Shown in pieces: positions 32,639-43,289 of a stretch of DNA of 64,000 nt. A model generated the notes under the pieces. The model did not search any database, was not told where the DNA came from, and worked only from the letters and a program-made list of their open reading frames with translations. The DNA lies in contig OX463835.1 of assembly GCA_949825045.1 (NCBI GenBank), forward strand, positions 16,633,201-16,697,200, written 5' to 3'. This DNA is from Argyresthia goedartella (Eukaryota; Arthropoda; Insecta; Lepidoptera; Argyresthiidae). The first letter of the stretch is position 1, and every line of letters begins with the position of its first letter. The translations under genes and the position numbers were made by a program.

Positions 32639-32849
32639 TAAGTAGGGCGAAGAACTCACATTTGATTTATAGATCTCAAGAATAGCTTATGTTTAATTTG
32701 TACAAATAAAATAATATTCAAGAATAAATTATTACAAAATTATAAAGTGAGTTCTGTGTTGAGTTAGAGTAACCATGTTGCATTAATAAGCATTTCTGTA
32801 ATCTAGAAAATTTCAAGTAGGTTTGAATGGTTTTTGTTTGTTGCTTGTT

Positions 32850-33048
32850 TGGTTACTGTGGCACTGCGTTTGTGGCTCTGCCCGCCATGCGAGAGGTCCC
32901 GGGTTCGATCTCCAGCTATGGATAAAGAAAAAATACAACCCCAGGTCTTGGATGTTTTTATATGTGTGTGACGTCTCTGTTTCTGGTTCCCACGACACAG
33001 GGTATCCTAGTGTGGGGTTAGAAGCGATGTCTGTGTCTGTATGTTTGT
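32850..33048 (+). repeat. SINE-B copy
   Basis: B box GGTTCGATCTCC. The A box is changed (TGGCACTGCGTT). Linker and 3' domain present. Confidence 0.85.
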
Positions 33049-33189
33049 GGCGGGGCAGCCCACTTGTCAGGCATATAATTACTCCTTGTTCATATACCTG
33101 GATGTATGCTGTATGGATGGATCTGTACTCGGCTACCCACCTTTCTTAATGGGAGAGACAAGATTTTGTAGGGTTTAAGTACATTATAC

Positions 33190-33272
33190 GGTCTGACGGT
33201 GATGGAAAACATTGTGGAGGAAACCTTCATATCTCCATCACTGCGGCGATGGGCTAGCCCTCTGTTCAGACT
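33190..33272 (+). repeat. SINE-D fragment
   Basis: GACGGTGATGGAAAACATTG followed by GCGGCGATGGGCTAGCCC. Confidence 0.7.
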
Positions 33273-33404
33273 AAACTCGGACACAGTTTAATACGCACGC
33301 TCCTCCACTTGCTGTGGAGAGCTCTGTTCGGACAGTTTCCTTGCTAACTCGATATTAGTAATTTCTTTGTTGTAGTACACTAAACAGACATACAACTTAT
33401 AATA

Positions 33405-33660
33405 GAAAAAACATGTGCAAAGGCGAGCTCATCTCCAATACGAGATTTCTTTCAGCTAACCATGATGGCTGAGTTATCTCCAATACGAGATTTCTTTCAG
33501 CTAACCATGATGGCTGAGCGGGGGAAGAACTGCGCATACAATAAAACTCTATAAATACTATGAGTACTACACTACTAACAATACATACTGATAACCCTAA
33601 TTGCTAAAAATATACTGCATACAGAATTACTTAGATATATCGTTTCAAAATATATAAACA
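33405..33660 (-). repeat. Repeat O with a 45-bp internal duplication
   Basis: Reverse copy of O. The segment ATCTCCAATACGAGATTTCT plus 25 bp is repeated at 33431 and 33476 without changes over most of its length, so the duplication is recent. Confidence 0.75.
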
Positions 33661-33695
33661 ATATAATACACCAATACATACCAATAAATATATAT

Positions 33696-34397
33696 GTTAC
33701 GGCTAAAGCTAGGTGTGAAACTATACTTAAGTTTAGCCGGCTAGTCTTAAGATTAAATTCGAGCCTCGGCTAATGTCCGAAGCCGAAGTCATGTTCGTTT
33801 GTGATAACGGATGTCATCTTTAATCGGCTAGACTGAACATTAGCCGATGCGTTTCGGTTAATGTTGGACATTAGTTAGCTAATGTTGAAAACGGAGTATT
33901 CGTGCGACTGCGGGGCGGGGCGGGGTAATTTTATTCAGATGAGAAAGCTATTTCTAATATCAGGGCAAAACACTGCGGTGGCTTAGGTGAAGGGTAAAGT
34001 AAAGTAAAGAAAAAGAAAACTATAATAAGACGAGTATAAGTATTTTTTGTTGTTTTTACATGTTCAACCTAACACGAAGGATAAAGGGGGCTTCACTTCG
34101 CTCACCCCCTTTATCCTTCACCTAAGCTACCGCAGTGTTTACGGCTACCGAATCATTATCATCACTTATTCCAGATTAGACGGTAATTTTTCAACATTAG
34201 ACTAGGTATACTGAAAAATAAACTTAAGTTTAGTCGGCTAATGTCAACCATAATTTCTCACCCATATTTAGCCTCAACAGCGTAGAGGCTAAACTGCAGT
34301 TTAGCCGACTAATGTTGAAATCATTTATCGCAATGAACATTATTTCTGACATTAGCCGAGGCTCGAAATTAATCTTAACACTAGCTTTAGCCGTAAC
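33696..34397 (+). mobile_element. Element C, flavour d, forward core
   Basis: Has 17-bp perfect terminal inverted repeats (GTTACGGCTAAAGCTAG) and long subterminal arms rich in CGGCTAATGT motifs. The centre holds a perfect core hairpin: arms 34076-34090 and 34105-34119 (GAAGGATAAAGGGGG and its exact complement) around a 14-nt loop. A partial reversed core (33958-34000) lies to its left. Non-coding. Confidence 0.88.
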
Positions 34398-34439
34398 ACA
34401 TACATATCACTACTTCGAACGAGAGTCAACACTTTTCTA

Positions 34440-34640
34440 TGAATAACTTTGTCAACCGCATAAGAGAGAGATAGTGCTCCTTTAGCAGGTTTTAAAATAT
34501 ATTTGGTAATGCACTGTCCCTGATAGTGCAGGGAAGCGCATTCCAAAGTCGTATGGCTCGTATTCTGAACCCGTGCTCGTAGGCTGCAGTGGAGCGATCT
34601 GGGGCTTTGAGCAAAGACGCCAAGAGAGTTCGCCGAGGCC
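34440..34640 (-). pseudogene. Non-LTR retrotransposon C-terminal fragment
   Basis: Minus-strand translation reads STAAYEHGFRIRAIRLWNAL, then PCTIRDSALPNIF, a stop, then NLLKEHYLSL. The FRxRxxRLWNxLPxxIR pattern is the usual end of CR1/Jockey-type ORF2 proteins. The rest is absent. Confidence 0.65.
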
Positions 34641-34802
34641 TGCTTGAATTATAATATTAAAAGGTAAAGGGATCGAAGAACTACCTATGAGATGGCAAAA
34701 GTGTATAGATAGCTATGGTACATACTTTGATTAAATAAATATATTATATTTAAAAAAAACGACTTTATGTTCCTCCCATGCAAAACGCCAATTTCACAGG
34801 AC

Positions 34803-34900
34803 CTAATAATAATAATACCTTGTACACTATTTACACACATTGATCTAGCCCCAAACTAGGATTCCCTGTATCTTGGGTACTAGACAACGATACACATACT

Positions 34901-34941
<41 letters not shown>

Positions 34942-35122
34942 ACTTATATAGATAAATATGAAAATAAAATGAAATAAATATTATAGTTAGATAGATAAAC
35001 AACCATGACTAGGGTACAAACATCCGTTCTCATCAATGAAATATTTGCCCCTACCGGGACTCGAACCCGGGACCCTTGGCTTCGTAGGCAGGGTCACTGC
35101 CGACTCGGCCATTCGGGTCGTC
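34803..35122 (-). repeat. SINE-A copy with nested poly(T) insertion
   Basis: Full SINE-A on the minus strand, with good A and B boxes. It is split by a run of 33 T at 34903-34935, flanked by an 11-bp direct repeat ACACATACTTA. A second small insertion follows at about 34957-34972. Confidence 0.92.
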
Positions 35123-35124
35123 AA

Positions 35125-35535
35125 GACAATTCATTCATGATCCATACATTCCATACATGATGGCCAGGGAATCACTAAATATGTTTCGTAATGTCTTTAC
35201 CACATGGTAAACGTAATGGGTATTAGATATTTGTTCCAGCAAAAAACCCTGCTATTTGTTTATAGTTCGTACAAAGGGGCTAGCCCAGAGCCCAGAGCGT
35301 GAATAGGTGGATAAGTAATTAATTAAGAAGCAAGTTAGTAACAACATCTATTATATTATATGTTAATGACAACCTTGGCATTTGTGTAAACCATTTCAAA
35401 ATAAAGAACTGTTAGTAGGGTATTGCAATGTATGGGAAAGATCATAAGAGAGATACAAGAAAAATTAATATAGCCTTTTCGTATACGGGTTAAAAGAGGC
35501 TATGGAAACTTATTTATAAGTACCTACTACACTGT
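35125..35535. other. Unassigned AT-rich stretch
   Basis: No repeat match or coding signal. Confidence 0.4.
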
Positions 35536-35537
35536 AT

Positions 35538-35735
35538 TCGACGTCCTCTTTGAAGGGTGTGGCTGTGCCTATCGTGCGAGGGGTCCCGGGTTCGATTCCC
35601 GGCTAGGGATAAGGAAGAAAAACCCAGGTCTTGGTTGTTTAATGTGTGTGTCGCCGCTGTTTCTAGTTCCCACGATGGTATACTAGTGTGGGGCCAGAAG
35701 CAATGTATGTGCCTGTATATAAATGTTTATGTTCA
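35538..35735 (+). repeat. SINE-B copy
   Basis: B box GGTTCGATTCCC, linker with CAGGTCTTGGTTG and a 3' domain with a small deletion. Confidence 0.85.
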
Positions 35736-35849
35736 TGAAGTGTATTATAAATATAAGTGCTGCTCTATATACTAATTAAGTAGTTGATCATTTGGCACAA
35801 TATAAACTTTTGGCAACTAAAAGATTTACTATCCAGACATTTATAGCTG

Positions 35850-36205
35850 TCACCGTAAGATTGTCAAAACCGTTAGTTGTTAAACTGACGTTTATTTCTC
35901 GTTAGTTGGTCAACTATCGACAGATAGTAAACTGTAGCGTGCTGCTTACTATATGATGCGTTAGTGGATAAACTAACGGTTAAAACCGTTAAATAGTTTC
36001 ACATGAACTGTTTAAACATGAATTGCAAACGAAATACCAGGGCAAAGACTGCGGTATCTTAGGTGAAGACTAGAGGGGGCGAGCGCAGCGAATCCCCCGA
36101 ATAGACTTCATGGTAAGTTGACATTTAATAATAAAAGGATGGTAAATTATAAACCCCGTCGGTCTGGTTGATGAACTACTGCGTTAGTTTATCAACTAAC
36201 GGTTT
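35850..36205 (-). mobile_element. Element C, flavour b, reverse core
   Basis: Opens TCACCGTAAGATTGTCAAAA. The right end is truncated within GTTTATCAACTAACGG. The core hairpin at about 36066-36110 has arms GAAGACTAGAGGGGG and CCCCCGAATAGACTTC. Confidence 0.8.
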
Positions 36206-36524
36206 AGAAGTTAGTTTTAAGTAAAAAACAAAGTAAAATTTATGTTTAAGTAAAAGTAGAAAAAGACTATAATTCACTGGCCAAACATGAGTAACTGTGG
36301 CTCTCTCGTTACTCTATGCCTGTCTTGGAGTAGAACCCACCAAATTACGAAGACGACTCGCACTTGCTACTTGCATTGTTCGAAAATTCGCACAAAACGG
36401 TTTCATAGATCAAGCCTGCCCCCTTGTTACTATTTACTCCTGTAACTAACTATAAATTAAAAAGTCTAAACACTCCCGACACAATTAATGAAACCTTAAT
36501 AATTCACCAAGTTAAAAAACCCGT

Positions 36525-36825
36525 CTTCAGCGAATGAAGTCTGCACATGAAAAGTCCTCATCAAAACGTTTGCTGCACGGAACCAGCAACCAAAACGTCA
36601 TCTGTGTATATATTTTTGGTTTTTGTTGATTTTTTCAAAAAGCGCTGAATTGATTTTAATAAAATTTATATGGGACCACCTCTGAAGTATAAACTACCGA
36701 TGAAAACAAGAATCATCAAAATCGATTCATAATTGACGGAATAATCACGTAACAAACAAACAAACAAACAATAAAACATTCGAATTTAAAACCGCCTCCT
36801 TTTTTTAAGTCGGTTGAAAAGTATA
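36525..36825 (+). repeat. Repeat L copy
   Basis: Shares AAAACGTTTGCTGCACGGAA, GGGACCACCTCTGAAGTA, AATCATCAAAATCGATTCAT and the end TTTTTAAGTCGGTTGAAAA with the copies at 49893 and 55836. The 5' end here is less clear. Confidence 0.75.
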
Positions 36826-36837
36826 AAAATGTGTTCA

Positions 36838-36980
36838 ATGACTCGAGCAGGAATAAATACCAGAGTAAAAATGTGTTCGAGTTCAGATTAAATGAACCTT
36901 ATGTCATTTGTTCATAAGAGTCACTGACAGTTCGATTCGCATTCTTTTGAGACGCGTAGTCATACCTGCTTCCTGAACAG
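36838..36980 (+). mobile_element. MITE-like element M, copy 2
   Basis: GAGCAGGAATAAATACCAGA to CATACCTGCTTCC. Matches 11503-11650. Confidence 0.75.
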
Positions 36981-37171
36981 TTTTCCCTTTTTAAGCTTAA
37001 TTAACTTCGGAACCACTGAACGTATTTCAATAAACCATATCTAAGAATCATCGCAGTGACGTCTACTATCAATTACAAAAGACCGCATTAAAATCCGTCT
37101 ACCGGTTTGACGGCTAGGGTGTTACATACAGGCACACAGACAGACAGATGGATTCATAAGCAATTATTAAC

Positions 37172-37826
37172 GGCTAGTATTTAATGGCACATCAAAAATA
37201 CTGAGTTACACAGCAAAAAAGGATCAACAAAAACTCTTTTTATGTTTTATAGTAGTTTAAGTGACTGCTACATAATGGAGGGCACTCGAGAGTGGGTTAA
37301 TAATATCACTCGAGAGATTTAATGCCTAATTATGTACAGTTACATACAATAGTTTATCTACACACATATCATAAGCTCTCTTTGATGTGTTCAGGAACCG
37401 GATGTTTGACCGGCATTGTGGCATTGAGTTGTTTAGCTTGTTCTGTAGTACCAACTTCACAGACAAAGTAGGGGCGGCACGAAGGCGGGCGTCGGAGTTC
37501 GAAATTTGAATGTCATAATATGTAGAAAATTTACACAGTATGTAGGGTCATAATGTTCAATATTCAGATAAGAATTGAGGTTTTACAAAGTAGTTTAGCA
37601 TTATGCTGATCGTAACGTGCGGTTTTTGGACGCAGTAAAAAGGGTTTACGATACGTGTGTCGATAAAGTATTTTTTGTTGTTTTTACATGTTCAACCTAA
37701 CATGAAGGATAAAGGGGGCATCGCTTCGCTCACCCCCTTTACCCTTCACTTAAGCCACCGCAGCATTTTGCCATGATATTTGCTGTGCAAATCAGTATTT
37801 TTTATGTGCAGTTTATTATTTCCCAT
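37172..37826 (+). mobile_element. Element C, flavour c, split by element F
   Basis: Left end GGCTAGTATTTAATGGCACA. The core resumes at 37666 (AAGTATTTTTTGTTGTTTTT) and has the hairpin GATAAAGGGGGCATCGCTTC with CCCCCTTTACCC. The right end is around TTATGTGCAGTTTATTATTT. The intervening 37250-37665 is element F. Confidence 0.85.
37250..37665 (+). mobile_element. Element F inserted in element C
   Basis: From TAGTAGTTTAAGTGACTGCT to the inverted subterminal repeat ending GTGTGTCGATA. Sequence on either side rejoins to give the uninterrupted flavour-c sequence, so this is a clean insertion. Confidence 0.85.
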
Positions 37827-37861
37827 TACTAACGTACATTATATGTGGACGTGAAAAACAT

Positions 37862-37930
37862 CATCAGTAAACTTTCATATAGCTGCGGCGATGAGCTAGC
37901 CCCTGTCACGCGAAATGGCCTTTTGAATGG
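37862..37930 (+). repeat. SINE-D fragment
   Basis: GCTGCGGCGATGAGCTAGCC and surrounding bases. Confidence 0.6.
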
Positions 37931-38291
37931 CAACAAATGTATTGTTTACCAATATACGTTTTGACTCCCAAACATGTTCACGAAATTTTGTGTCATGTAA
38001 CATAATTTGGTAACCAGTTAAACAAAAACCCCGTATGGTAAATGAAATGACGCTCTTTTTTTGCGGAGCACCACCAACCAGCCATGTACGAAGATCCTCC
38101 CTCTCTAAAGTCAAGGTTGCGCAGACGGTCGCCAAGTTTGTGGTGAGAGGACTGCTTCGGACGCAAGCAGTACAGTTCCCACAACAATTTGCTGGTAATT
38201 ACTCGTTATACTGCGCTTGCGCTGGTTTGATACTTTTATCGACTTAGGCAAATCAGGGGAGTCGAAGGTATCAGCTATTATGTATCACTTT

Positions 38292-38612
38292 TCATCATCA
38301 TTATTATTCAAATATTTTTTCCTACCCAAAATGAATAAATGAACACCAAAAGTTGCAAAAAATATCAGGGCAAAATACTGCGGTAGCTTAGGTGAAGGGT
38401 AAAGGTTTATCCTTTATCCTTCGTGTTAGGTTGAACATTTAAGAACAATAAAACATACTTAAAACATAAACTTAAGTACACAAAACATAAAAAGAATTAT
38501 GGTGATCATTTATCCAAACACAATTTGGTGGACATTTATCCATTTTGGCAGTCATTTCGAATTTATTGGTAGTAAAATAGGTGCGTTTTTGATAATCGTT
38601 TAAACATAAGCC
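38292..38612 (-). mobile_element. Element C, flavour a, reverse core, hairpin deleted
   Basis: Right end TAATCGTTTAAACATAAGCC. The core outer parts are present (ACTGCGGTAGCTTAGGTGAA, TTCGTGTTAGGTTGAACA), but the loop and one GC arm are missing (AAAGGTTTATCCTTTATCC). Confidence 0.75.
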
Positions 38613-39360
38613 ATTATTATTACACCCTGTCTCCGTTCAACTCAAGGATAGAATTCTTAGATAGATTTTCATTTAATTCAACAGTGTCTCTGAAGAACTT
38701 TGAAGAACCCCTAAAATACAGGTGATAAAATTAGTTCGGTGGTCAAGGATTTTGATTTTATTTAATAATAAATTGTTGGAATTAGTAACTCTTACCATGG
38801 CACCCTAACTAAGTAAATAATTTCGATGCACCCCCTAACTCAGCGAGCCTTAAAGATTCTAAAATTCAAAATGTAATGTATAACATCGCAGTTTTTGTAA
38901 ATGTATTTATTACGGTTTCACTTTTACCGATACAATTGCGTCCTAAATGAAAGTTTTACGACTCGTTTTTAAGCCGTTGAACGGACATTCAAACCAGAAA
39001 AGGTAAGGATGATAATAAATCCTCATGTTATTGTTCTAAACTAACTCTTAGAACATGAAATTACGTCAATGAATTTAAGATGAGTATGTGTTTGTTATTA
39101 GCAAATGATCATATCATTTTAATCCGTACAACTTTCGACGTTATTGTGGTATTTGTAAACTGAACGGAAATAATGGTTTCAAGTACCAATATTACATAAT
39201 CTAGTAATTGTTTTACTGTAGGTTTTTACTCTATATTTTAGTAACTATCTGCATATAATATATTTAGTCATGACATCAGGTGCTTTCTGTCGACATCTAA
39301 GGTTTATTTTAAGATATCATTACATTATTTAAATATTATGTATAGTTATAAAGTACAATA
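38613..39360. other. Unassigned AT-rich stretch
   Basis: No supported feature on either strand. Confidence 0.4.
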
Positions 39361-39379
39361 AGATTATTACTTATTTCTT

Positions 39380-39625
39380 TACCGCTCAACACTTCTCGGC
39401 TTCTATCGGCACAGATCGGTTGAAAATATACATTGCAGCATATTCATCACAGTACTAATTACTTTATAGTAGAAAAAAAGTAATGTACCGAAGTTACATT
39501 TTGTAGAGCAGACTTTCAAAGACTCACAGTCAAAACCCGTTGATAAATTAAACAATTTGCTTTACTTACTTACGCTGTGTCGAAACCCGACAAATATCAT
39601 CTCAAAAACCATAGTTTGTCTTGTT
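39380..39625 (-). repeat. Dispersed repeat J, copy 2
   Basis: Inverted match of 890-1015 (GCTTTACTTACTTACGC, CGAAACCCGACAAATATCAT), plus a same-orientation match to the 123-316 unit near 39388. Confidence 0.6.
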
Positions 39626-39734
39626 CGTGTGTTGTGAGTAAAGTTGGGGAGTTATTACTGTTTTAAAAATGAATTATAGCGAAAAGATTAAATCAATCAT
39701 CCCACATTGACGCGGGTCGCAAAGGAACCGAGAC

Positions 39735-40110
39735 GAAGGTGATACGGAAAAAAATGGGGTTTTTTTCAAATCCATTTACTCCACCATGAAGTCGCGAAAA
39801 CGCGATTGGATGACACCTTCTTGATAGAATTTAAGTACGAAAATACATCTAAATTGTTTTATTTTTTCCTGTTATTCTGAAATCCAAACTAATTTCATTG
39901 TAGAACTGCATTCAAAATGTAGATATTATGCATTCGTAAACTCTTCTTAAAAAACTTTTTAACAAAATAGCGTAGTTTATTTTTAAACAATTTTTCTGTG
40001 GTTTAGCGCTACGTTATGACATTTTTTCCCCTCACACTGCGGGTCTTTTCGCCTGGAGTAACGGAGACCTTTGCACGGACGAGTTATCGCCTGAATGGCT
40101 TATTTATAAG
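39735..40110 (-). repeat. Repeat N, copy 2
   Basis: Reverse copy of 31437-31862. Blocks AAGGTGATACGGAAAAAAAT, GCGATTGGATG and CACTGCGGGTCTTTTCGCC occur in the complementary order. Confidence 0.75.
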
Positions 40111-40391
40111 GCGGCCTCACACATCAGGAGATTCCCTAACAGGCTGATGATAATGATAACGATGAATATACGCCCTTGTTCTTCCATATCCACAGAGTGA
40201 GTTTTATTTGCGCCTGTTCCTTTACAAACCTCTACACTCGTAGTTGTAAGAAAGCAAATTTTGTATTTTGCTCTTAACTCTCCGTTAGGCGTCTAAGGAC
40301 TATTGCAACTGCAGTCTGCAATATCAGTCAACATGGATTCGGTACGGCTGTCTAGGGTTATGGCATTCCAAAATAATAAAAAATGTCACTT

Positions 40392-40560
40392 ATGGCCGAG
40401 GAAGGCCCAGGAGGAGATGGCGCGAGGATCTGGAGAGGTATCTACCTGATTGGCAAGAGGAGGCAAAAGATAGTGAGGTGTGGACTTGCCAATTCCTACA
40501 CAGATTGAAAAGGAAAGATTTCCGTAATGGATTGTTGAATATCCACCGAAAACCAGTATG
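40392..40560 (+). pseudogene. RTE-like ORF2 C-terminal fragment
   Basis: Open reading gives GRGRPRRRWREDLERYL, then PDWQEEAKDSEVWTCQFL and HRLKRKDFRNG. The GRPRRRWxDDL...A.D...W pattern is the usual C-terminal end of RTE/craniofacial-type LINE proteins. No RT domain upstream. Confidence 0.65.
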
Positions 40561-40589
40561 TTTTTTTTAGAAAGTTTAAATTTGAATAA

Positions 40590-41090
40590 TTATTATACTT
40601 CCATGTCTGCCTATCTTGGGCAATTCTGGTCCACGTGACTATGCGATCTCCTGAATGTCGTCTCACCAGCGCCGCGACGCGCTCTCTCTTGGGTACCAGT
40701 GCACCTCTCTCTGTCCATCGGTCGTCTCTCGTTCGTGCTAGATGTCCAGTCCATCTCCAGTTTAGTCGGCAAGCCAGTTTTGCTGCATTGGTTTTTATCT
40801 CTGATAACCTTAATACGAATTCGGTCCTTTAACTTGATGTTCAACATGCTTCTCTCTGTTGCCAGTTGGAACACTTGTGGTTTTGTAATTATTTTCCATG
40901 TTAGGGCCTAAGTTTGACATCCATATAGGAGTATTGGCAGGACAGTCGTATCCATGGCTTTCCTCTTTATTTTCATTGGCAATTTTCCGTTGAATATATC
41001 TTTAACCGACAAGTTCTTATTCCTTGCCATCTTCATTCATGGAATAAGTACTGGTACTGTCGACTTCTTGTAGAGTTTGACTTTTAAACG
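40590..41090 (-). pseudogene. RTE-like ORF2 fragment, inverted 5' part
   Basis: Minus strand: RKAMDTTVLPILLYGCQT, then ATERSMLNIKLKDRIR, then TKLEMDWTSSTNERRPMD and, after frameshifts, AQDRQTWK. This is the end of the RT region and the C-terminal segment of an RTE-like LINE. It is frameshifted and has stops. The AQDRQTWK end overlaps the start of the plus-strand piece at 41097. Confidence 0.75.
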
Positions 41091-41094
41091 ATAT

Positions 41095-41210
41095 GCTCCT
41101 AGATAGGCATGGAAGAAGATGGAGGAGGCCTACACCCTGAAATAGGTGCCCACTAAATAAAAATAATAGACTTACTATTCAAATTGTTGTCAATAAAATA
41201 TATAATGAAA
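41095..41210 (+). pseudogene. RTE-like 3' end (plus-strand part of the same insertion)
   Basis: Reads AWKKMEEAYTLK then a stop, the terminal motif of RTE-like ORF2 proteins, followed by an AATAAAAATAAT tail. It joins the inverted segment 40590-41090. Confidence 0.75.
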
Positions 41211-41795
41211 CAATAATTTATAAATTAATTACAATGCATGTACTCGTATTATATAAACAACTATAAAAATAAATAAGAATTAGTATGTATATTAATTAAT
41301 TAAGCAAAAACAAGTATGTTGTTTAAGATTTATTTTATTGGAATAAAGGGCATATTATAAGTAGTTAAAGGGCATATATAAGTGTTCATAGATATGTTAT
41401 AAGTGTATTCTTTTTTTAATTCTTACTAAATATGCCAATTTTTCAATAAACTTTCCTAGGGTTACGATATGTTTTTTTTCCGCAATGATGATTCAAAGTT
41501 GACTTACAAGGTTTTCTCAGACCACGACACAACCAAACTACGTATTTCTTTATCAATCTAACGAAATATTCTGCTTAATTTGTGTCTGCTATCAATAGTA
41601 TTTAGGAAAGAAATCTTAGGAGAATTGCTAAGTTTGTTGTCACAGTAACTAAATATGTAATAAGGGATATTGTTTTTTGAAATTATTAAAATAAGCTTAT
41701 ATTTTTTGAACCGCACTGACATAGGTTTTTTTTTTAAATATTTGAAAAGATTATACTCAATCAATCGCTCTCGCACTTCAACCTCGCAAAACAAC

Positions 41796-42225
41796 TCCAT
41801 GCCAATCAATACGGTTTCACTAGGGGTAAATCGACTACGCATGTAGGCATTACCCTTATATCTCACATTTTGTCTGCATGGAAGGCCGCACAGGATGCTA
41901 TCGGCTTTTTTTGCGATCTGTTGAAGGCATTTGATTGTGTTTATCATGATACACTTCTAATAAAATTTAATCATTATGGAGTTAGAAATCAAACGTTGCA
42001 TCTACCAAGATCATATTAAAGCAATAGAATTCAAAGAATAGAAAGCAATGGCGCTAAATCTGATGAACCGGGTGTAAACCACCACAAGGTTCCATATTAG
42101 CCCCTTCCTTATATCTGGTATATAAAAATAAACGAGCTGCTTTTTATAGAGGAGAAATTGACTGACATAGTGTTGGTTGCTGATAATACTTCAATGGTCT
42201 TCAAGATTTAAAAAAATAAGGTTTT
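41796..42225 (+). pseudogene. Non-LTR reverse transcriptase fragment (palm motifs)
   Basis: Plus strand: QYGFTRGKSTTHVGITLI, then FFCDLLKAFDCVYHDTLL, then HYGVRNQTL. After frameshifts there is a degenerate PPQGSILAPSLYLVYKN. These are the GFRxGxST, DLxKAFDxVxH and PQGSILGP motifs. In the following motif C only VGC-like residues remain, so the catalytic site is lost. The minus-strand open frame over this region is a shadow. Confidence 0.75.
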
Positions 42226-42359
42226 GTTGATCTTAGTTATGTATTACTTTACCCTTAAATTGGTTCACATTTAATAATTGAATAAATGCTCGAAAAACCA
42301 AGTGTATTCAATTCCCACTTCCTCACATCTGGAAGTGGGAATTGAATACACTTGCCAAG

Positions 42360-42550
42360 TTGAGACCAGTTTATGTTAGAATCAGTAAATGACAAGAAGT
42401 GTATCGGTATAATCATTGACAGCATTCTTTGTTCCCCCCTTAACGCACATTTTTAATTTGTGTCTCTCAAACGGCATTTTTCCTGAGACCCTGAAGAAAT
42501 CAATGGTGCTCCCATTCCAAAAGTCTGGTGACAGGGACCGTGTGAATAAC
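42360..42550 (+). pseudogene. Two further RT fragments out of order
   Basis: 42366-42445 reads SVNDKKCIGIIIDSILCSP (the FLGIxID region after the palm). 42455-42550 reads SLSNGIFPETLKKSMVLPF, then QKSGDRDRVNN (the LKxxxVxPxxKxGD region, which normally precedes the palm). Confidence 0.65.
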
Positions 42551-42670
42551 TAGTTTATCTACACACATATCATAAGCTCTCTTTGATGTGTTCAGGAACC
42601 GCATGTTTGACCGGCATTGTGGCTCTGCAATTGTTTAGCTTGTTCTTTAGTACCACATTACAGTAGGGAC
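42548..42670 (+). repeat. Element F fragment
   Basis: Starts exactly at the F subterminal inverted repeat (AGTTTATCTACACACATATC) and covers 110 bp. It interrupts the LINE remnants. Confidence 0.8.
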
Positions 42671-42689
42671 CCCCGATCTAGATAAATTA

Positions 42690-43230
42690 GCTGGGCTGGC
42701 TAGCTGTGTCGTTCTTTCATTGTGTCGTTGTCATGTTCTATGGTTTCTTGTTGTGGGGGAAAGCAGCGGATATTCAAACTATTTTTATATTACAGAAAGC
42801 AACTTATATTTTAAAAAGCACAGACTCCTTCAGATAACTTTTAAAAGAAATTGACAATGTAGTAATAATAGTTTGTCAATTTATTTTCGAAAATATAATA
42901 TATGGAGGCCTTTCAACATTTTCCCAAATTAACGATAGCTGTAATGTTAACCTAAGAAGTAATCACATATAGTTGCACCCCGGTTTAGACACACGTATTT
43001 CAGGAATTCTTTTAAGGGTCAATGCATTCTCTACTACAACAAGATACCTACCTCTGGAGATTTTGAAACTCCCATATGAGCAATTTAAAAACCATGTAAA
43101 ACCACTTATCTAAAAAGGGATATTACAATATTCAAAATTACATACATGACAAGAGTGTATGGTGTTAATCTAATTCAATAAAGAACTTGTTGGACTAAAA
43201 ATATTATACGCAGGAATAAATGTACCTGCA
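42690..43230 (+). pseudogene. Non-LTR ORF2 C-terminus and 3' UTR
   Basis: Reads FYGFLLWGKAADIQTIFI, then LQKATYILKS, later FQINDSCNVNLRSNHI-like residues and FSTTTRYLPLEILKLPYE. It ends AATAAAGAAC. This is the YGxxLWG...IFxLQK C-terminal region of a CR1/Jockey-type LINE with stops. The copy at 19376 is the same family. Confidence 0.75.
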
Positions 43231-43289
43231 TATTATTTATATTATTTATTTTAGTTAAATAAAACCTTCATTTGAAAGAGAAAAAAAAA

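Noticed and set aside
41558..41947. 129-codon minus-strand open frame
   Set aside because: It is antisense to plus-strand reverse transcriptase motifs (KSTTHVGITLI, DLLKAFDCV), so it is a shadow frame.
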